Of a stretch of 64,000 nt of DNA, positions 14,222 through 27,500 are shown in pieces. Location of the stretch: the NCBI GenBank assembly GCA_013365325.1, contig JABVXV010000280.1, forward strand, positions 19,914-83,913. Direction: 5' to 3'. The number at the start of each line of letters is the position of its first letter. The stretch's first letter is position 1. The position numbers and the translations under genes are program-made. This stretch comes from Dipetalonema caudispina (lineage: Eukaryota > Nematoda > Chromadorea > Rhabditida > Onchocercidae). The notes under the pieces were generated by a model. That model saw only the letters and a program-made list of their open reading frames with translations. It made no database searches and was not told where the DNA came from.

Positions 14222-17200
14222 TATGAAGACAAATTCAAGATTCTAAATCTACTGGATGATGTGAAACTGATTGATTGAAATCTCTCTTCTAGCAGCTGAA
14301 ATGAGTGGAAATGTTTTGCGCAAAATGCTTTTATAGTAAATTACACCGACCACGTGGATTACTTGGAAATTAATTAAGAGGATGAAATTCCTACTCATCA
14401 TTATCACAGAAGAACATAAGTAAAGCAAATTTTCATTTAAACGCTAGAAAATTCTAGAAATTTTAATTGAAACTAAATTTCTAGCGCATTTTTAGCAAAT
14501 TTATAAAAAAATAGAATGCATATTAAATGCAGTTTCTTTTTGAAGTAAATTAAAAATTTAGACTTGAAAAAACGAACTCACTTGTGAACATTCAAATACA
14601 TTTGCGCATAAACGTATATTTCACGTAAATCGTAAATTTCAAATGAAGGAATAACGAATCGTATTGCTTTAATTCATATTTTGCCTATTTCAGAGCAATG
14701 GAAAGGAAAAGAAAGAACGGAAACAAGTAGAAGCCGACACATTACGAATATGCACACAATTGAAAAGGGGTTGTTTTGCTGTCCTTTATATTATTCCGTT
14801 CTTGCCAACTTTTCCTAAAATACGGTATCGACAACAGGAACTGGGACAGTTGAAAGTTTTCGATGTAACTGAGTGACAGATATCTCAATCGATAATATCT
14901 TACTTTAACATTATGTTTTACCTTTACAAATTAACTTTTCCTTATATTATATTCAAATCAAAAGCAAATGGTAACGAATAATTTCAACCTATATTCATAA
15001 TAATTTGATATTATCTTAATTGGACAATAAAAATTAATAAATTACGGGGAAAAAATTAGTGTTGAAAGTTTGAATAATTTCTTTAAAACAGTAACAGCAC
15101 AGTGATACGACGTGATAAAATTGTAAAACAAGCTTAGAATTGTTTTTTAAATTTTTAAAAACATCCCTCGAATTTCTGAAAAAATAAAAATTTTTAAGCA
15201 GCTTGAATTGAACAATTTTATACCCATTGAGTAATTTGGAATTACATGAAAATTTGAATAAATTGTGGTTTGTTAAATTTTTTTTTTTTCGAAATGATCG
15301 GATTATGTTTTTCTTTTTTTTTTCCTCCAAGCATGGATACATCATTTTTAAATCTCTTAAATACTAAACAAGTTGAAATTACTTATGCTGAAAATAAATG
15401 ATCAAATGATCATTAGTTAATTATGGTTTTATCATTAAGAATACATTGATAGAAATTCAAGATTTCAACAATTATGATTTAGTATAAAATAAATAGATGT
15501 ATGAAATAAAAGTACAAATTACAAATGGACAAGAGAAGAGCGAATAAATAAATATAAGAGTGCAAAGGATACAAAGGCAACAAATAATTTATAAGTGCTG
15601 TTTACAAGATTAAAATGAAAAATTAGGATTTTTTGAAAGAGGAATGATGACGAAGTGATGAAGACTTTGACTGTTCCCCGATTGATGGAAATTATAAATG
15701 CAGTGCCAGGTATATGTTATATGACTGGTAATAGTGCATTGAATGACTCAACATTCTTTAAAGAATTCGTTCACTTCTTTTTTTTTTTTTTTTGCTTTGC
15801 TTTGCTTTGTTTTGTTTTGTTTAGGATACAGTTAAAATTGGTGTATGTTGAAATTGTGAACAGATGCAAGTTAAATTTTTGTAAGATCAAAATTCATTTC
15901 AATTATTGTTTTGATGGAATGATTAAGTCATCATTAAATTGATGTTGAAATTGTTCTTCCTACGGGACAATTTTAATGAGCAAATTACAGAATGTTTCCA
16001 CATGCGCAGTTGACTCATTGCAGTAACATTTTTTCACTCAGCTCTGGAAAATTTAACTGACACCATTTCATAACTGTTGAAAACTATCGTGCTGATAGTA
16101 CTGGATCATAATAGAATAGAAAAGGATGTATTCGGGGAAATGTTTTCTTACCACAAGGATCAATAGTTTTTGGATGCCGTAATATTTTTCCTGTTCTTTT
16201 TTTTTTTTTTTTTTGATTTTTCAGTACCATATTTCTTCAAAAATGATCACACTATGTGTGAGTCATTTTTATCGCAAGATATTTGAGTGGATAATCAAAG
16301 ATCACTGATTTAAATTTAATTTGAAGAGAATGATTGAACGAAGGAATTCAAATAAAACATGATGGAAAATGGGAGGAAATTCCATTTTACAACATTATTC
16401 AAAAGAAATATCGGAAAGCAGCACACAGATTATTTCAGCATAGGTAGTTGCCTTTATCAGTGATTCAGAATTCAGAATCCACACAGAATCGGTATCTCTT
16501 TATTAAGAAGTTAGAATGTTTATTAACTTCTCACAAACGAATTCAGATATTGCTGATGTAAAGTTGCACTTTGCAAATGAATGAATGATTCTACTCAAAA
16601 GGTATAAGCTAAACTATGTGTTAGCTATCTATCCATTCGAGGATATCAAACGCACAACACTCTTCCTTGGTGATTAATTTTAATTATATCTGAGGCATAT
16701 TTTTCAACAATTTGGTGCATAAATTGTTCGAAGTGTTCTTATTTAGCAATCTAGCTCAATATTTAGTAATAAATTCTTTTTCTCGAATATAAAAATGAAT
16801 CAATAAGTGAATTTATGAAATTTAAAAATCGTAAAAGAACGAAGTATGATAAGATGAGAAATTTCCATAAGTTCTATCTTGTTCGTCGAGAAAAAAATTA
16901 GTTCTAATTTATTTATGTAAGATGACAACTATCTTCTCAGCTTCCCTAGTAATATTTAAAGAGTTACACTTAAGAGAGTGAAAAAAAAAGATGATTAATT
17001 TATGGATAAACAAAAGTACAGATTATGAATATCGTCCTATGAATTGCTTCACTTTTTACGAACAATCATCCAACATTGTTGTTACACTGATAAATATACA
17101 AGAAAGACCACCCTAAAGGCGTATTTACAGAGTGATAAATTAGTAGACATAATGTTATGGAAAATGAAAGACAATATAAAATGTATAGTTATTGACTGGT

Positions 17201-17759
17201 TTAGCGTTTAGGGGACATTTGAACGGTCAACGATCTCCAAAATGTTTAATCATCAGGGTTAAATGATCATTGGAAAGCGCAAAAATGTAATAAAGAACAA
17301 GAATAACATTTCGTGTCCTGTTTCTTTTTTTTTTTTTGTTCTTTTTTTTTTTTGTGTTCTCTTGAACTTCTAATCGCATATCTGATTTAACTTTAGACAA
17401 ATTCCATTACTTTGCCATCATCTCTCTCACTTATCATTGCTCTATGATGGTTGAAAATTTGCTCTTATTATTTTACACTTAAATAAATCGTAACGAAAAT
17501 GATTTAATTCTGATTTTTCTCATACAGTCTCGTTTTCAACTTTTAACTTCAGCTAAGATTTCTAAAATTACATCAAATTATCCCACTGAAGGATAATTAG
17601 TGAAAAGCAACATTTCGAAACAGACGAAAAGAAGAGCTAACTACTGCTGAGGTCGAAGTTAAATTTTATCCTATGAAGAAACAGGATTGGAATACAAATA
17701 TGAATACAAAATAACTCTCGTGAATATGAGTCAGATAGGCTGGAGTCATGATTTAATAT
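14222..17759. other. Gene-poor region upstream of the nuclear receptor, proximal part
   Basis: First part of a 15.7 kb gap between the divergent starts of the nuclear receptor and MED4. It is strongly AT-rich with many A or T runs (for example near 15300, 15785 and 16198). No exon with recognisable protein similarity was found. It should contain the receptor promoter and possibly non-coding first exons or distal regulatory sites. Confidence 0.55.
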
Positions 17760-17981
17760 CTAGGTAATAGCGACATCAAGTACATGATAAGTTTTGCAAT
17801 AACAATCACTGTTACAGCAGTTACGGATAATGATATTCCCGGAATTAAAACAGGAGTTTCCTACTTCAAGAGGAATTCCTCCTACTAAAAGGTTCGGAAA
17901 GGTGTTCCGTCCCGTAGTTTTGCTCTTTCTGAAAAAAACGAGTAAAACAATTTGGTAAATCAATCTTTCGTAGCATTCCAT
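17760..17981 (-). CDS. Hypothetical 73-residue Cys-rich open frame (doubtful)
   Basis: A single ATG-initiated frame in the gene-poor region. It begins MECYERLIYQIVLLVFF, which could be a weak signal peptide, and ends with five cysteines in the pattern C-x10-CC-x3-C-x-C (NSCFNSGN ... NCCNSDCYC). A perfect acceptor (TTTTTTTCAG) lies inside the frame just before AAAGAGC, so the second part could instead be the last exon of a longer gene. Local GC is higher than around it. No family recognised. Random frames of this length are common in DNA this AT-rich, so it may be chance. Confidence 0.2.
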   Translation of the reverse strand: MECYERLIYQIVLLVFFRKSKTTGRNTFPNLLVGGIPLEVGNSCFNSGNIIIRNCCNSDCYCKTYHVLDVAIT

Positions 17982-18734
17982 TTACAAGCGCTAAACTGCA
18001 AAAAAGTCACAGTTACGTCCAAAAGTTTATTTAGCAAAATTTTAACATCTAATGACTTTTTAACCTGCTGGATGATTTGCTAAGCATTTCTAATCTAACA
18101 GTTGATACATAATACTTTTACCGGTTATTGAAATTCCTGATTGTTTAACAACTGCCCACGCGATTTGGAATATTCCTTTTGGATGGAATGACATCATGTT
18201 GAGATTGACAAATGGGAAGGTAACAATGATATACAGGCTTCATTTCAAACTTCTTTTCAGAAGAAAAAAAAAAAGTTGCAAGTTAATGAAGCAGCTAACG
18301 AAAAGCTAAATTAACCTAACACATGAGTATATGTTAAGATCAAAAAAAAAAAAAGAAAAAAAAAATTGTGAAAATGTTCATTTAATAATGAAAAAGATCC
18401 AATGCTGTTAATGAGACATTTAAACCTAATATGTTTTTTTTTTTCTCCTTCATAAATATCAGGTATATTGATTAACATCATTTCATACCAAATTGTGATC
18501 GAATCTTTTTCTCTTTTTTTTTTTCTTGCAAATTTGAAAAACTTCACCAGTAGTGAGTTTGCATGATGAAGAAAATGAAAAGTGAAAGCAATTTCTTTTG
18601 CACTGTTGCAAAAATATTCCACCAGCAATGAGATGCATCAATCCATGCAGATAGGGATGGGTGGGATGATAGCCTTAGCACCGGACGAATAAATATTTCG
18701 CGTTTTTTGGAATGCCAATTTTACAAAGTACACA

Positions 18735-18806
18735 TCATTGAGTATGCGTACACAAACAAACATACACGCACACAAACAGACAGACACACACACACACACA
18801 GACATA
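18735..18806. repeat. Degenerate CA-rich simple repeat
   Basis: Alternating CA/CAAA/CAGA units with a pure (AC) core near 18785-18799. It gives rise to a spurious minus-strand Cys/Val-rich frame. Confidence 0.75.
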
Positions 18807-20040
18807 TCCACTCAAACAAAAAACCTTTTACCATTGTAAATAACTGAACTGCAAGTGCAGCTGTGCAAATTCGTTGAAATATTGAAATGATCGATTCTAG
18901 CAGGGAAATGAGGCAGTTGGGGACAATCACATATGGTAAGCGTAAGGAGAAATTGAGTGCAAAATATGATGTTAGCGAGAATGCGCTTGCAATAGCTGTG
19001 CTATGGATCTTAAGGCTTGCTTAGGTTTGTTGTTGCGAATATTAATCATTCATGATTTGATCAGATTTATTCTTGTTATTCCGATACTATCGATATTTCT
19101 TCCTCTTTCTTCATTTACTATGGGCATTATTTTGCACCTCGTGCGTGCACTAATCATACGTTTTACTTCTTTTGATTAATTTCCTATCGTGCACTAAGTA
19201 TTTCGATTGTTGCAGATTTTGCAAAGCAGCATGCATAACTTCATGCATTTTGTATTGCATTCTGTAGAATATTCATTTCTTCTAGGCTTTTTACTAGCTT
19301 AAGCATTGCTGGTAAACTTGAAAAGTTTGCTTTGATTTTCAGTTTGCCTTAGTCGACGTTACGCTCACAGAAGCTGTCTTAGAAATGAAAATTTATTTGG
19401 CGTGATTTATCATAAACTAAAAAAGAACCAATTATTTCCTACACTTCTGATTTGCTATTGCAACTGACTTATAGGCATATTTCTATTAGTGATAAAAACA
19501 AAATGTAAGAATAATTAATTTTAAATGTAATCGAGGAGAAAAAATTATTGCAGTTATGTCACATTTATTCATTCTAAAAGTTTATTATGTTCCTATTCTC
19601 TAACTTGTCTTCATCAGTGTCGAATATTTTTCAGAGTAAGTTCGAAATAATTGTTGTCGTAAAACTTCAAAATACAGTAGATGTTATTCAGAAATGAGAG
19701 TTGAGTTAACTGTATCAATAATATGCTAATCAGAAATTAGATAAAACAGAATGATTTGATAATTGATATCGTACACTTCTGTTGGTATTGACCAGTGATC
19801 AATTATCACTGATATATAATCTTGATTACAGTGCATTATCATATCAAAAGCTTCTCAGCTTACATATTATCTGTTGGAACCCATTAGTTTCAATATATGA
19901 TGACAGTTACTTAATTTATTCTCAAGATAGTACTACACAGAAAAAGTGGTGCCGTAAAATAAAGCCACATACATTCTTTAAACAATTTTCTATTCAATAA
20001 GTGCTGCTTGTACAACATATACGCTGATAAGAGACGACTG

Positions 20041-20050
20041 CACGTGACGT
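20041..20050. promoter_or_regulatory. Overlapping E-box (CACGTG) and CRE-type (TGACGT) core
   Basis: The ten bases CACGTGACGT combine a palindromic E-box, bound by bHLH factors, with an ATF/CREB-type half-site. It lies in a locally GC-richer patch within the 15.7 kb gap. Matches by consensus only. Confidence 0.35.
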
Positions 20051-23000
20051 CTATCTCTCCTCATGATCGTAATGATGATATCCGTGATGTTCCCGGAGAA
20101 GAAATGTGAAGTGAAGTGGGAAATGCCTATATGGAAAGCTTATACTTGAACTTATGATTGCCTACTCCATTGGATGAATTGGATAATCAGTGATCTTCGA
20201 TGAAAGATCAGCATTAACTGCTGCATTTATCTTTTGTTTGAACAACAAAGCAATAAAAGTTTCTTCAGATTATATTTCTTCCTCTATCTCTCTGATGTGA
20301 TATGTTGCTTATATATTTATAATAAAAAACATTTTCTTGAATAAAATTTTGATCTTTATTCATTTCACTTTTATTAAAATCTCGGAAGTATTTAGTTTTT
20401 CTTAAAACGGAAGCGAGTGAACATATCTTCATTAAATGAAGATTCAGAATTCAGAAGAACCTACCAATATAGACAGGTAATTTTTGAAGGTAAATGCAAG
20501 CAGTTAATATTACCTGATATCATTTAGAATCGCAATACTCAAGATGTAAGCATAAATTTCCATTTAACTCGTAAAGGGAGACACTGACTCGTTGTGCTAA
20601 CCCAATAATTTATAGCAAATCATACGAAGATGTATAGCAATTGTCACATCTCCTCTCATTTTTTAATATTTCTTTCCAAAATGTTATCCTTGTTTTGCAT
20701 TTGAATAAAGTCTTTTATTTCTCATCAGACACAACTTGTTCATTTATATTTTCGCATATTTTTTATTTTTTCTATTTTTTTTTTTTTTGCTGTATATGAT
20801 TTGTCATCAGTGTATTGCTGCAGAATAATTCAAAATAGTTGATCATGGAAATTGCAGCTATTAAAGATCAACCGATCGAAAAATTATTCCTATCATCCAA
20901 TTCGTTCAATCTTTTTTTGGAAAGAAGTTCAATGCAGAAAAAGAAAAAAAAATTTGATAAATTCAATAGCTATAAGTTCTGAGTATGGGTTATGAAAAAA
21001 TGAGCGGAAAACAAATATTGATCTTAACTACCAAAACATCTAAAAGTTAATTGATGAAATTATTTTCATATTTTCGTTATTTTCATTGAAATAATTTTTT
21101 TTTTCAAATCCGGCTGAAAATTAAAGTTGCAAAAAGAACTCACTTATATTAATGGGCTAATGAAAATTTCACTGATTGCTGGACAGAAAAAAAAAAATAT
21201 TTTGTGTAATGAAATTTCTCTCTCTCTGCAACAACACAGCAATAAATGATGGAACGATTTGTAAAGAAAAAATAACCGGATATTTCATATTGAAGAAATT
21301 TTTACAGAAATATTTACTTTAATCAGCTTAAATTATTCTTATCATACTATAAAAGATAACAGCTGAATGTTTATTCCTAAGAGCAAAATAATGTGATAGT
21401 AAATTCGTATGATATTACTTCGATTCGTTCTAATTATGACTATGATATGATATGATAATTATGACTATGATTATAGAAATGCAATTAATTAGAGACAGTA
21501 AAAGTTGATGATACTAATTCAACGGGTAATAAGCATGATGAAGAAAAGTGATAAACAAATGGTTGAAGAATGTCAGTGTAAGAAGAAAAAACGTACCCAA
21601 CCTGCAATTTTGATGGTATGGTAGAAGTGGGCAATTGTTGAGGAATGCGGGGGATGATGAATGAGAGATAAGAAGCAGAAATAGCTCGGAGTACGTTTTG
21701 CAGCCGTTCCGAATATCACAGATGAAGAAATCAACTTTCTGTTGTTGATGTGTAGGGCGTTGTTATTGCTGAGAACAAAAAACAACAGTGGTTTTTGGTT
21801 TTTAAAATGAGTGCAACAGGCGATCAGGCAACCCCCGTATGACCGATCGTATGCTCCGGTTCTGGTTCAATTCAATTCATTTCAGTTCTAAAGCGGTAGA
21901 CATCTGAAGAGGCAAAGGAGAGGAAGAAGAGAAAGAATAACAGAGCAAAGCACAAAGTCCGGCATAGAGCAACACGAACTTTCATCTATCATATTTTCTT
22001 TCGTTCCGGACATTGCCTTTTTGACGAGAGGAAAAAAAAAAAATGCAAATGCGAACATCTTTAAGATTCGATATGATAACATTCGGAAATACGGATAATA
22101 CATTTAATTAATATCTAGCCAAGGAATCAATTTATAGCTACTTACTATAAATAACATAACTTTATCATTCACTGTTCATACTTATTATTTCTGTTTCACT
22201 GTGTTCCGGCCAGAAATTGAGTTTTTGTAGATCAAACTCAAGTTTTCCCTAAAAGAAATAGTAGCCTAAACAGAACCGTAAGTAGTTCAATGTAAACAAT
22301 TTAATTCTGAATAGTTTTGTATCAAAGTTTTGGAATTAATTTTTCTTTGAAATGAGTTGAAAACGTGAAATATTGGGATGTAAGTTACATCGGTGAAAAA
22401 CAATCAAGTTCATATTGTTTACACGTATCCCGAGCTCTTTGAAGATTATTTAACAGCAATTAACACTTAATGGAAAACATGGATTTGAAAGGATTATGAG
22501 GAGATTTTTTTTTGAAAAAGATATTCTACGATATACCTAAAAATTACATTCCGGATTTACGGTAGTAGCCAAAATGTTTAGCTTTTATTATAGATTCCTT
22601 CCATTTTATGGTGTGAGCATTTTTATCATCTTATATTTGCCGTACCGGAAAGGTTTTTTTTTTTCTTTTTTTAATGTATTTTATTATTGCAATGGCCCTT
22701 TCTCTTGTTTTGAAAAACAGTCATTAAAATTCACCTCTCTTGCTGCCAGAAAAACGAAAAATCATTCATCTTTGATCGATCTCATAAATAGGAAATGAAT
22801 GTATACCGCTAAAATTTGCTCTTAATTGGAAAACAAATGTTACCATCTGGTGTGACGATGAAGATTCTTTCTCATCGACGATCTAGTTTCCGTTTTGTGA
22901 TCCTGTTCAACCGGTACCTGAGGATATAGTGGGATTATGCAGGTCAAAATATGCCTCACTCTTTCTTTAAAATGATGTAACAGGGAATATATAGTATTTC

Positions 23001-23326
23001 AGAAAAATTATATTTTTCGAAATAACCTTCCAGATAGATCTTTGATCAAAATACTACTGAGACAGTTCCGACAGTTTAACGATGAAAATTCTAAAGCTAT
23101 GAAGTGCATCAGAAATGAAAATATTTGAAGAAGTGTAACATTATTAAGCATTTAAATTACATTTCAACTGCTCAAATCTTATCAAATTAAAATTCTTGAA
23201 ATTGGGAAATAAATGATAAACAGAAGGGAAATAATAATTTATGTGAGAGAGTTGACAAAAAAAGATGGCATGCTGAAAGAGGGTAAGAAGGCGGCAAGAG
23301 AGTTTCAAGGAAATTTAGCAGTATAA

Positions 23327-23578
23327 ATGAACTATGATCAGTTCGATCTGATCGACTTATTCGGAATACAGGGATGTGATCCGGATATTTGCTGGAATGT
23401 TTATCCGGATGTTCTGTTCATTGATTTAGCTGATGATGGTAATTTTTGCTTCCCTTGCGAGGTCAAAGATGCCAGTCTTACTCAATTTCAACAACTATCT
23501 CGGCAACAATTTGGATTGATTTTGAAGATGGATATGAAAGCACTAAGATTGTTTCTTGGTTCCAGACTGGAAATTTGA
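23327..23578 (+). CDS. Hypothetical 83-residue Asp-rich open frame (possible exon)
   Basis: An ATG frame in the gene-poor gap with composition unlike the usual F/I/K/N-rich random frames. The first half is rich in Asp, Pro, Trp and Cys (FDLIDLFGIQ, CDPDICWNVYPDV, LFIDLADDG). A GT (GATGATG/GTAATT) after LADD could be a donor, leaving a shorter exon. GCAG ends five bases before the ATG, a possible acceptor. I recognise no family. It may be a real small gene, an exon of an unannotated gene, or chance. Confidence 0.25.
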   Translation: MNYDQFDLIDLFGIQGCDPDICWNVYPDVLFIDLADDGNFCFPCEVKDASLTQFQQLSRQQFGLILKMDMKALRLFLGSRLEI

Positions 23579-25032
23579 AATTGAAAATGTTAATTTCTAC
23601 AACACTCTATAATTACTTCTGACTGTTAGTAAAATTAATCAGAGAGATAAGTAATAGTACTGACCTGTTTTTCTTCATTGTTTAAAATAAATTTTTCCTC
23701 TTATGTAACATTTTTATACTAGCCTCAAATTTATGCTGGATTAATGAATGAATCTAGTTCCCGAGAGATTTTTCAGGCTATAAAACAGTCTCTTTGACTA
23801 AGCAAATTAAAAGCCACTGTTTACTTTGCTCATATGATTATTTTGTATGGATAAAAGAGTAGAAAGAAGGATTTCTCGGGTGAATAGAGAAATGGAAAGT
23901 ACAATTTCGAGAGCAAGAGGATATTGTTATTACATCTGTGATTTGTTGATGCCTTTACAAAGGATATTTGATTAGTTTCGAGCTTACTGAACAAAATAGG
24001 AAGGAAGAGTGAAGAGATGATGAGCTGAACGAAAAATTGAATATTAAAGGATATTATTTTTCCTACTTCCAGTCCAGGTGTATAAGTCAACTTACCTGAT
24101 CGTTATTACTTTTCTAGGCTCGATATTTTTTGAAGGATGTTTAAAATATAATGCATTAAATAATTACAACCTATCATAGCAATAAGTATTACGAAATGAA
24201 ATAAACTGAAAACGTTAACAAGAAAAATAAAAAAAAAAAAACAGGAAAGTAAATGTTTAAAAATTAAAAGAAATGCGCTAAACAACAACGCAGATGATGA
24301 TGTATAATGGGATGAAATTCACTGAAAATGTACATCGACACACGATGATCATACAAAATCTTTTTGTTTCAAGAAGTGCTTTTGAAATTTGAGGGCAAAC
24401 ACTTCCCATTATTATGAATTGCTGCAGGAAGAAAACTTCGACGAGGGTTTATGATGCAACCGTAGAGCGTACTTGTGCCTTTCAATACATTTCCTAACAC
24501 AAATTGCAGGGAACTCTCATAGTTCTTTGAAATATAAATTTTGATGCTTGAACTCTCTTATAGTTCCGATGGACACATTAATCTTTACGACCTTTGCGAC
24601 CTCCACTTTTCCATACTCATTACAGATAATGCCTTTCAACACTAATTTCGATGTAGTAAATCTAAAGCCGAGATTCTTCATGACGGAAAGAATGGTTGCT
24701 AAAATATCTTAACAAAAATTCAACATTTTGGCCATTATATAAATATCAGAATAAAAATTCCGAGATGCAGTTACAAAATATTTTTTTTCCAGGAATGATT
24801 ACTTCACAACCTTTCCCCGATAAGACTTTTTTCAAATCAATCGAAGTTGATCACATAAGAAAGTCTGAGAAGCTAGGCCAAAAAAAAAAGAAAATATGAT
24901 GTATTTTTGTCATTCGGCTACTTTTCATCAATCTCGTACCTCACCAGTTACTCACTTTTACGAAAATTAACTCAATGTATAGTTTACCCCACCAAGCTAA
25001 ATATGAACAGGTAATAAATAAGTGAAAAAATT

Positions 25033-25120
25033 GAAAAGTTTTGTCATATGACTGAAAAAGTATGAAAAGTTCAGTCATTTGATGGAAAAAAATACGAAAA
25101 GTTTAATCATATGACGATCG
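25033..25120. repeat. Three-copy degenerate tandem repeat, period 31-32
   Basis: Copies start at 25033, 25064 and 25096, each beginning GAAAAGTT and followed by a CATATGAC or CATTTGATG core and an A-rich tail. Copies 1 and 3 keep the palindrome CATATG. Confidence 0.8.
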
Positions 25121-26724
25121 ACTTTTAAACTGTATGATTTCTGAATGAATTGTTTGATGGTAAACGATCTTTCCAACGAATTCAATTGTCATAGTCAAAA
25201 TTCATTGATTGTTATCAATCCTTCATTTATTTAGGATTAAAAAAATATTTTACAATAACGAAATGAAATGAAATGGATGAAAGATCTATTTTGATCATTT
25301 ACCTACACATATATATGAATTTTCTGGAAAGTTACCGGGGTATAATGCCGGATGATAAGCATATTCGTTTTTTTCTCCCATCGAATGGGCTAAAATGATT
25401 TTTCTATCCTGTAATAATTAAGTGCAAACAAAAACAGTAATAAAAAAAAAAAGAAAATTCTCAATTTTTCACTCACTTTTTAAAAATCTTTACTCATTCT
25501 GCATCCTACCATTTGTTAAGTTCGATTAGTACCAATAACATTTCTTTTTTTTCTTTGAAGCATACGACAATAAGGACACTGTTTTAATTTACAGCAACAA
25601 AAAAGAAATTCTTCCATTCTTCCATCGATGAAATTAAAATTGATATTTGGACAAATTTTGAGATGTGAAATGCTGGAGAAAGTATTTCTATCGTCTTCTC
25701 AATTTTCCATCTCTAAGAGATGGAAGACCCAAATGTGGGCTCAAAGATCATCTTTCATCTATTTTAAAGAAAAGAAGAAAAAGAGCTTTTCTGAGACGTT
25801 GAAAAAAAAAAAAAAAATCAACGTTAGAAAATGCTTTTTCTTTCACCGAACTTTAATCAACAACCTGTCTATATTAAGATGTATGTTGTAAAAATGCAAT
25901 ATATGATAGCTTTTTGAAATGGAGAAAAGTATTTTCCACTTGAATACGAAAAAACTGTATGCAAGCTGATTGCATCAAACTATGGATGATACTCTTTTTA
26001 CGATTTTTTCAATCAATCAAAATTTGGTAGATCATTACTTTAAACAGTACAAATATATTGATTTTTGATAAAGAGAAGGAAATTCACTTTTGCTAAATCT
26101 TGCCATCCTTAATCGATTCATATCCTCCGATATTTGAAATTTTTGAACTTGCTAAAACTTGACATCAAAAAATTCTGGAGATTTTCGCTAAACTATTATT
26201 ATCATGATTCTGATACTACAAAACGATGGATTGGTTTTTTAATCCTTAAATTTCTAAGCATTTTATTACTTTAGTTACACATATAATAACTTTACGTTTA
26301 GCCATTCTTTGTAGCTATAAAAACAAGTTCACACAAAATTGATAAGCTCAGGTTGAGGAGAAATGATACGGTGAATTAGATGGAAATGCAAGAAATATTA
26401 ATTACAGGATGTACCACAGATAATCAATCTGAAAAATTGAATTCGAATGTTCTAAAAAAGACATTCAAAAAATAGGAGTTCTAAGGAATCAATCTTAAAT
26501 GAAACTAAGCAAAATCTCAAGTGTACTATTCCGCCGGATTATTTGGAATGAATGACTGGAAAGCCGATCATTGACGAATGGTTCCAGTTCTGTTACTGCT
26601 ACTGCTACAAAAAAGCTGATATATAAAATAAAGTGGAATTTAGTATTTCTATGCAGAATGTGATGAGTGGGTGAATAGTGAAAAACGATAAAAAGATGAA
26701 TAGAAACAGGAATGCTTTACGATC

Positions 26725-26767
26725 CAGGAATGTACTTTGATTCACTATTCAGGAATGTACTTCGATT
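26725..26767. repeat. 18-base direct repeat
   Basis: CAGGAATGTACTTTGATT (26725-26742) and CAGGAATGTACTTCGATT (26750-26767), one mismatch, start-to-start 25 bases. Function unknown. Confidence 0.75.
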
Positions 26768-27458
26768 TTTGAATGGAATCAACAGAGTGATAGAAAGGAT
26801 GATCGGAAGGTAAGAAGAAAGATGGAGAAAGAAATAGATCATTTACTTCGTCATCAGAGAATTAAATCATTCGACGAAAACGATTCGTATTCTGAGATAA
26901 GTTGAAAAAAAAAAAATACAAAAGAAAAAAAGCATCAATTAGATTTCGTCAATTCTTTCAAAGAAATCAACCATTACATTTCTAATATTTCAACATTTTT
27001 ACACGATGGTTAAAATTAGCCAAGAAATTTTATGTCCAAATTTATCATTCATATTGATACGAAAATGTGAAAAAAAAGAAAGAAAAAAAAGAAACGAGAA
27101 ATGCTTGAATTAAGGGATGATAATCTTGCAAAACAATATTTCATTTTTTTTTTTCTTGAAACTGATTTTTGCACTGATTAAGCCTAACAAGTTATTTCGA
27201 GCAAAATCTTTTTGTATCGGTGTAACATGTTTTGCTGCAAAGATTCATTTCTTCTGATTCATTGATGGAAATCTTTCAAAGATTAAGAAGTCAACGAAAT
27301 GAGATATAAAAAAAAGAAAAAATTAATTGAATATATATACAATAAGCAAAGATTGGCTGTTACTTTGCAAGTTACATCCTTCATTTTTCAAAAAAATTTT
27401 TTCCAGTCAAGTTTCAATCTTTTAAAAGGCTATTTATTTTTAAACCACTCTTGCTTAC

Positions 27459-27460
<2 letters not shown>

Positions 27461-27496
<36 letters not shown>
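27461..27496. repeat. (AC)18 microsatellite
   Basis: Thirty-six bases of pure AC/TG dinucleotide followed by ATATG. Likely polymorphic, useful as a marker. Confidence 0.95.

Positions 27497-27500
<4 letters not shown>

Larger units (their letters stand above)
17982..23326. other. Gene-poor region, middle part
   Basis: No confident gene. Contains CA-rich sequence (about 18735-18806), many homopolymer runs, and a short GC-richer island near 20030-20110 with an overlapping CACGTG/TGACGT site at 20041-20050. Minus open frames such as 21573-21785 and 21888-22103 have no motif and are probably chance. Confidence 0.5.

Noticed and set aside
15655..15942. Plus frame MMKTLTVPRLMEIINAVPG...
   Set aside because: Half of it is translation of a T run; no splice or family support.
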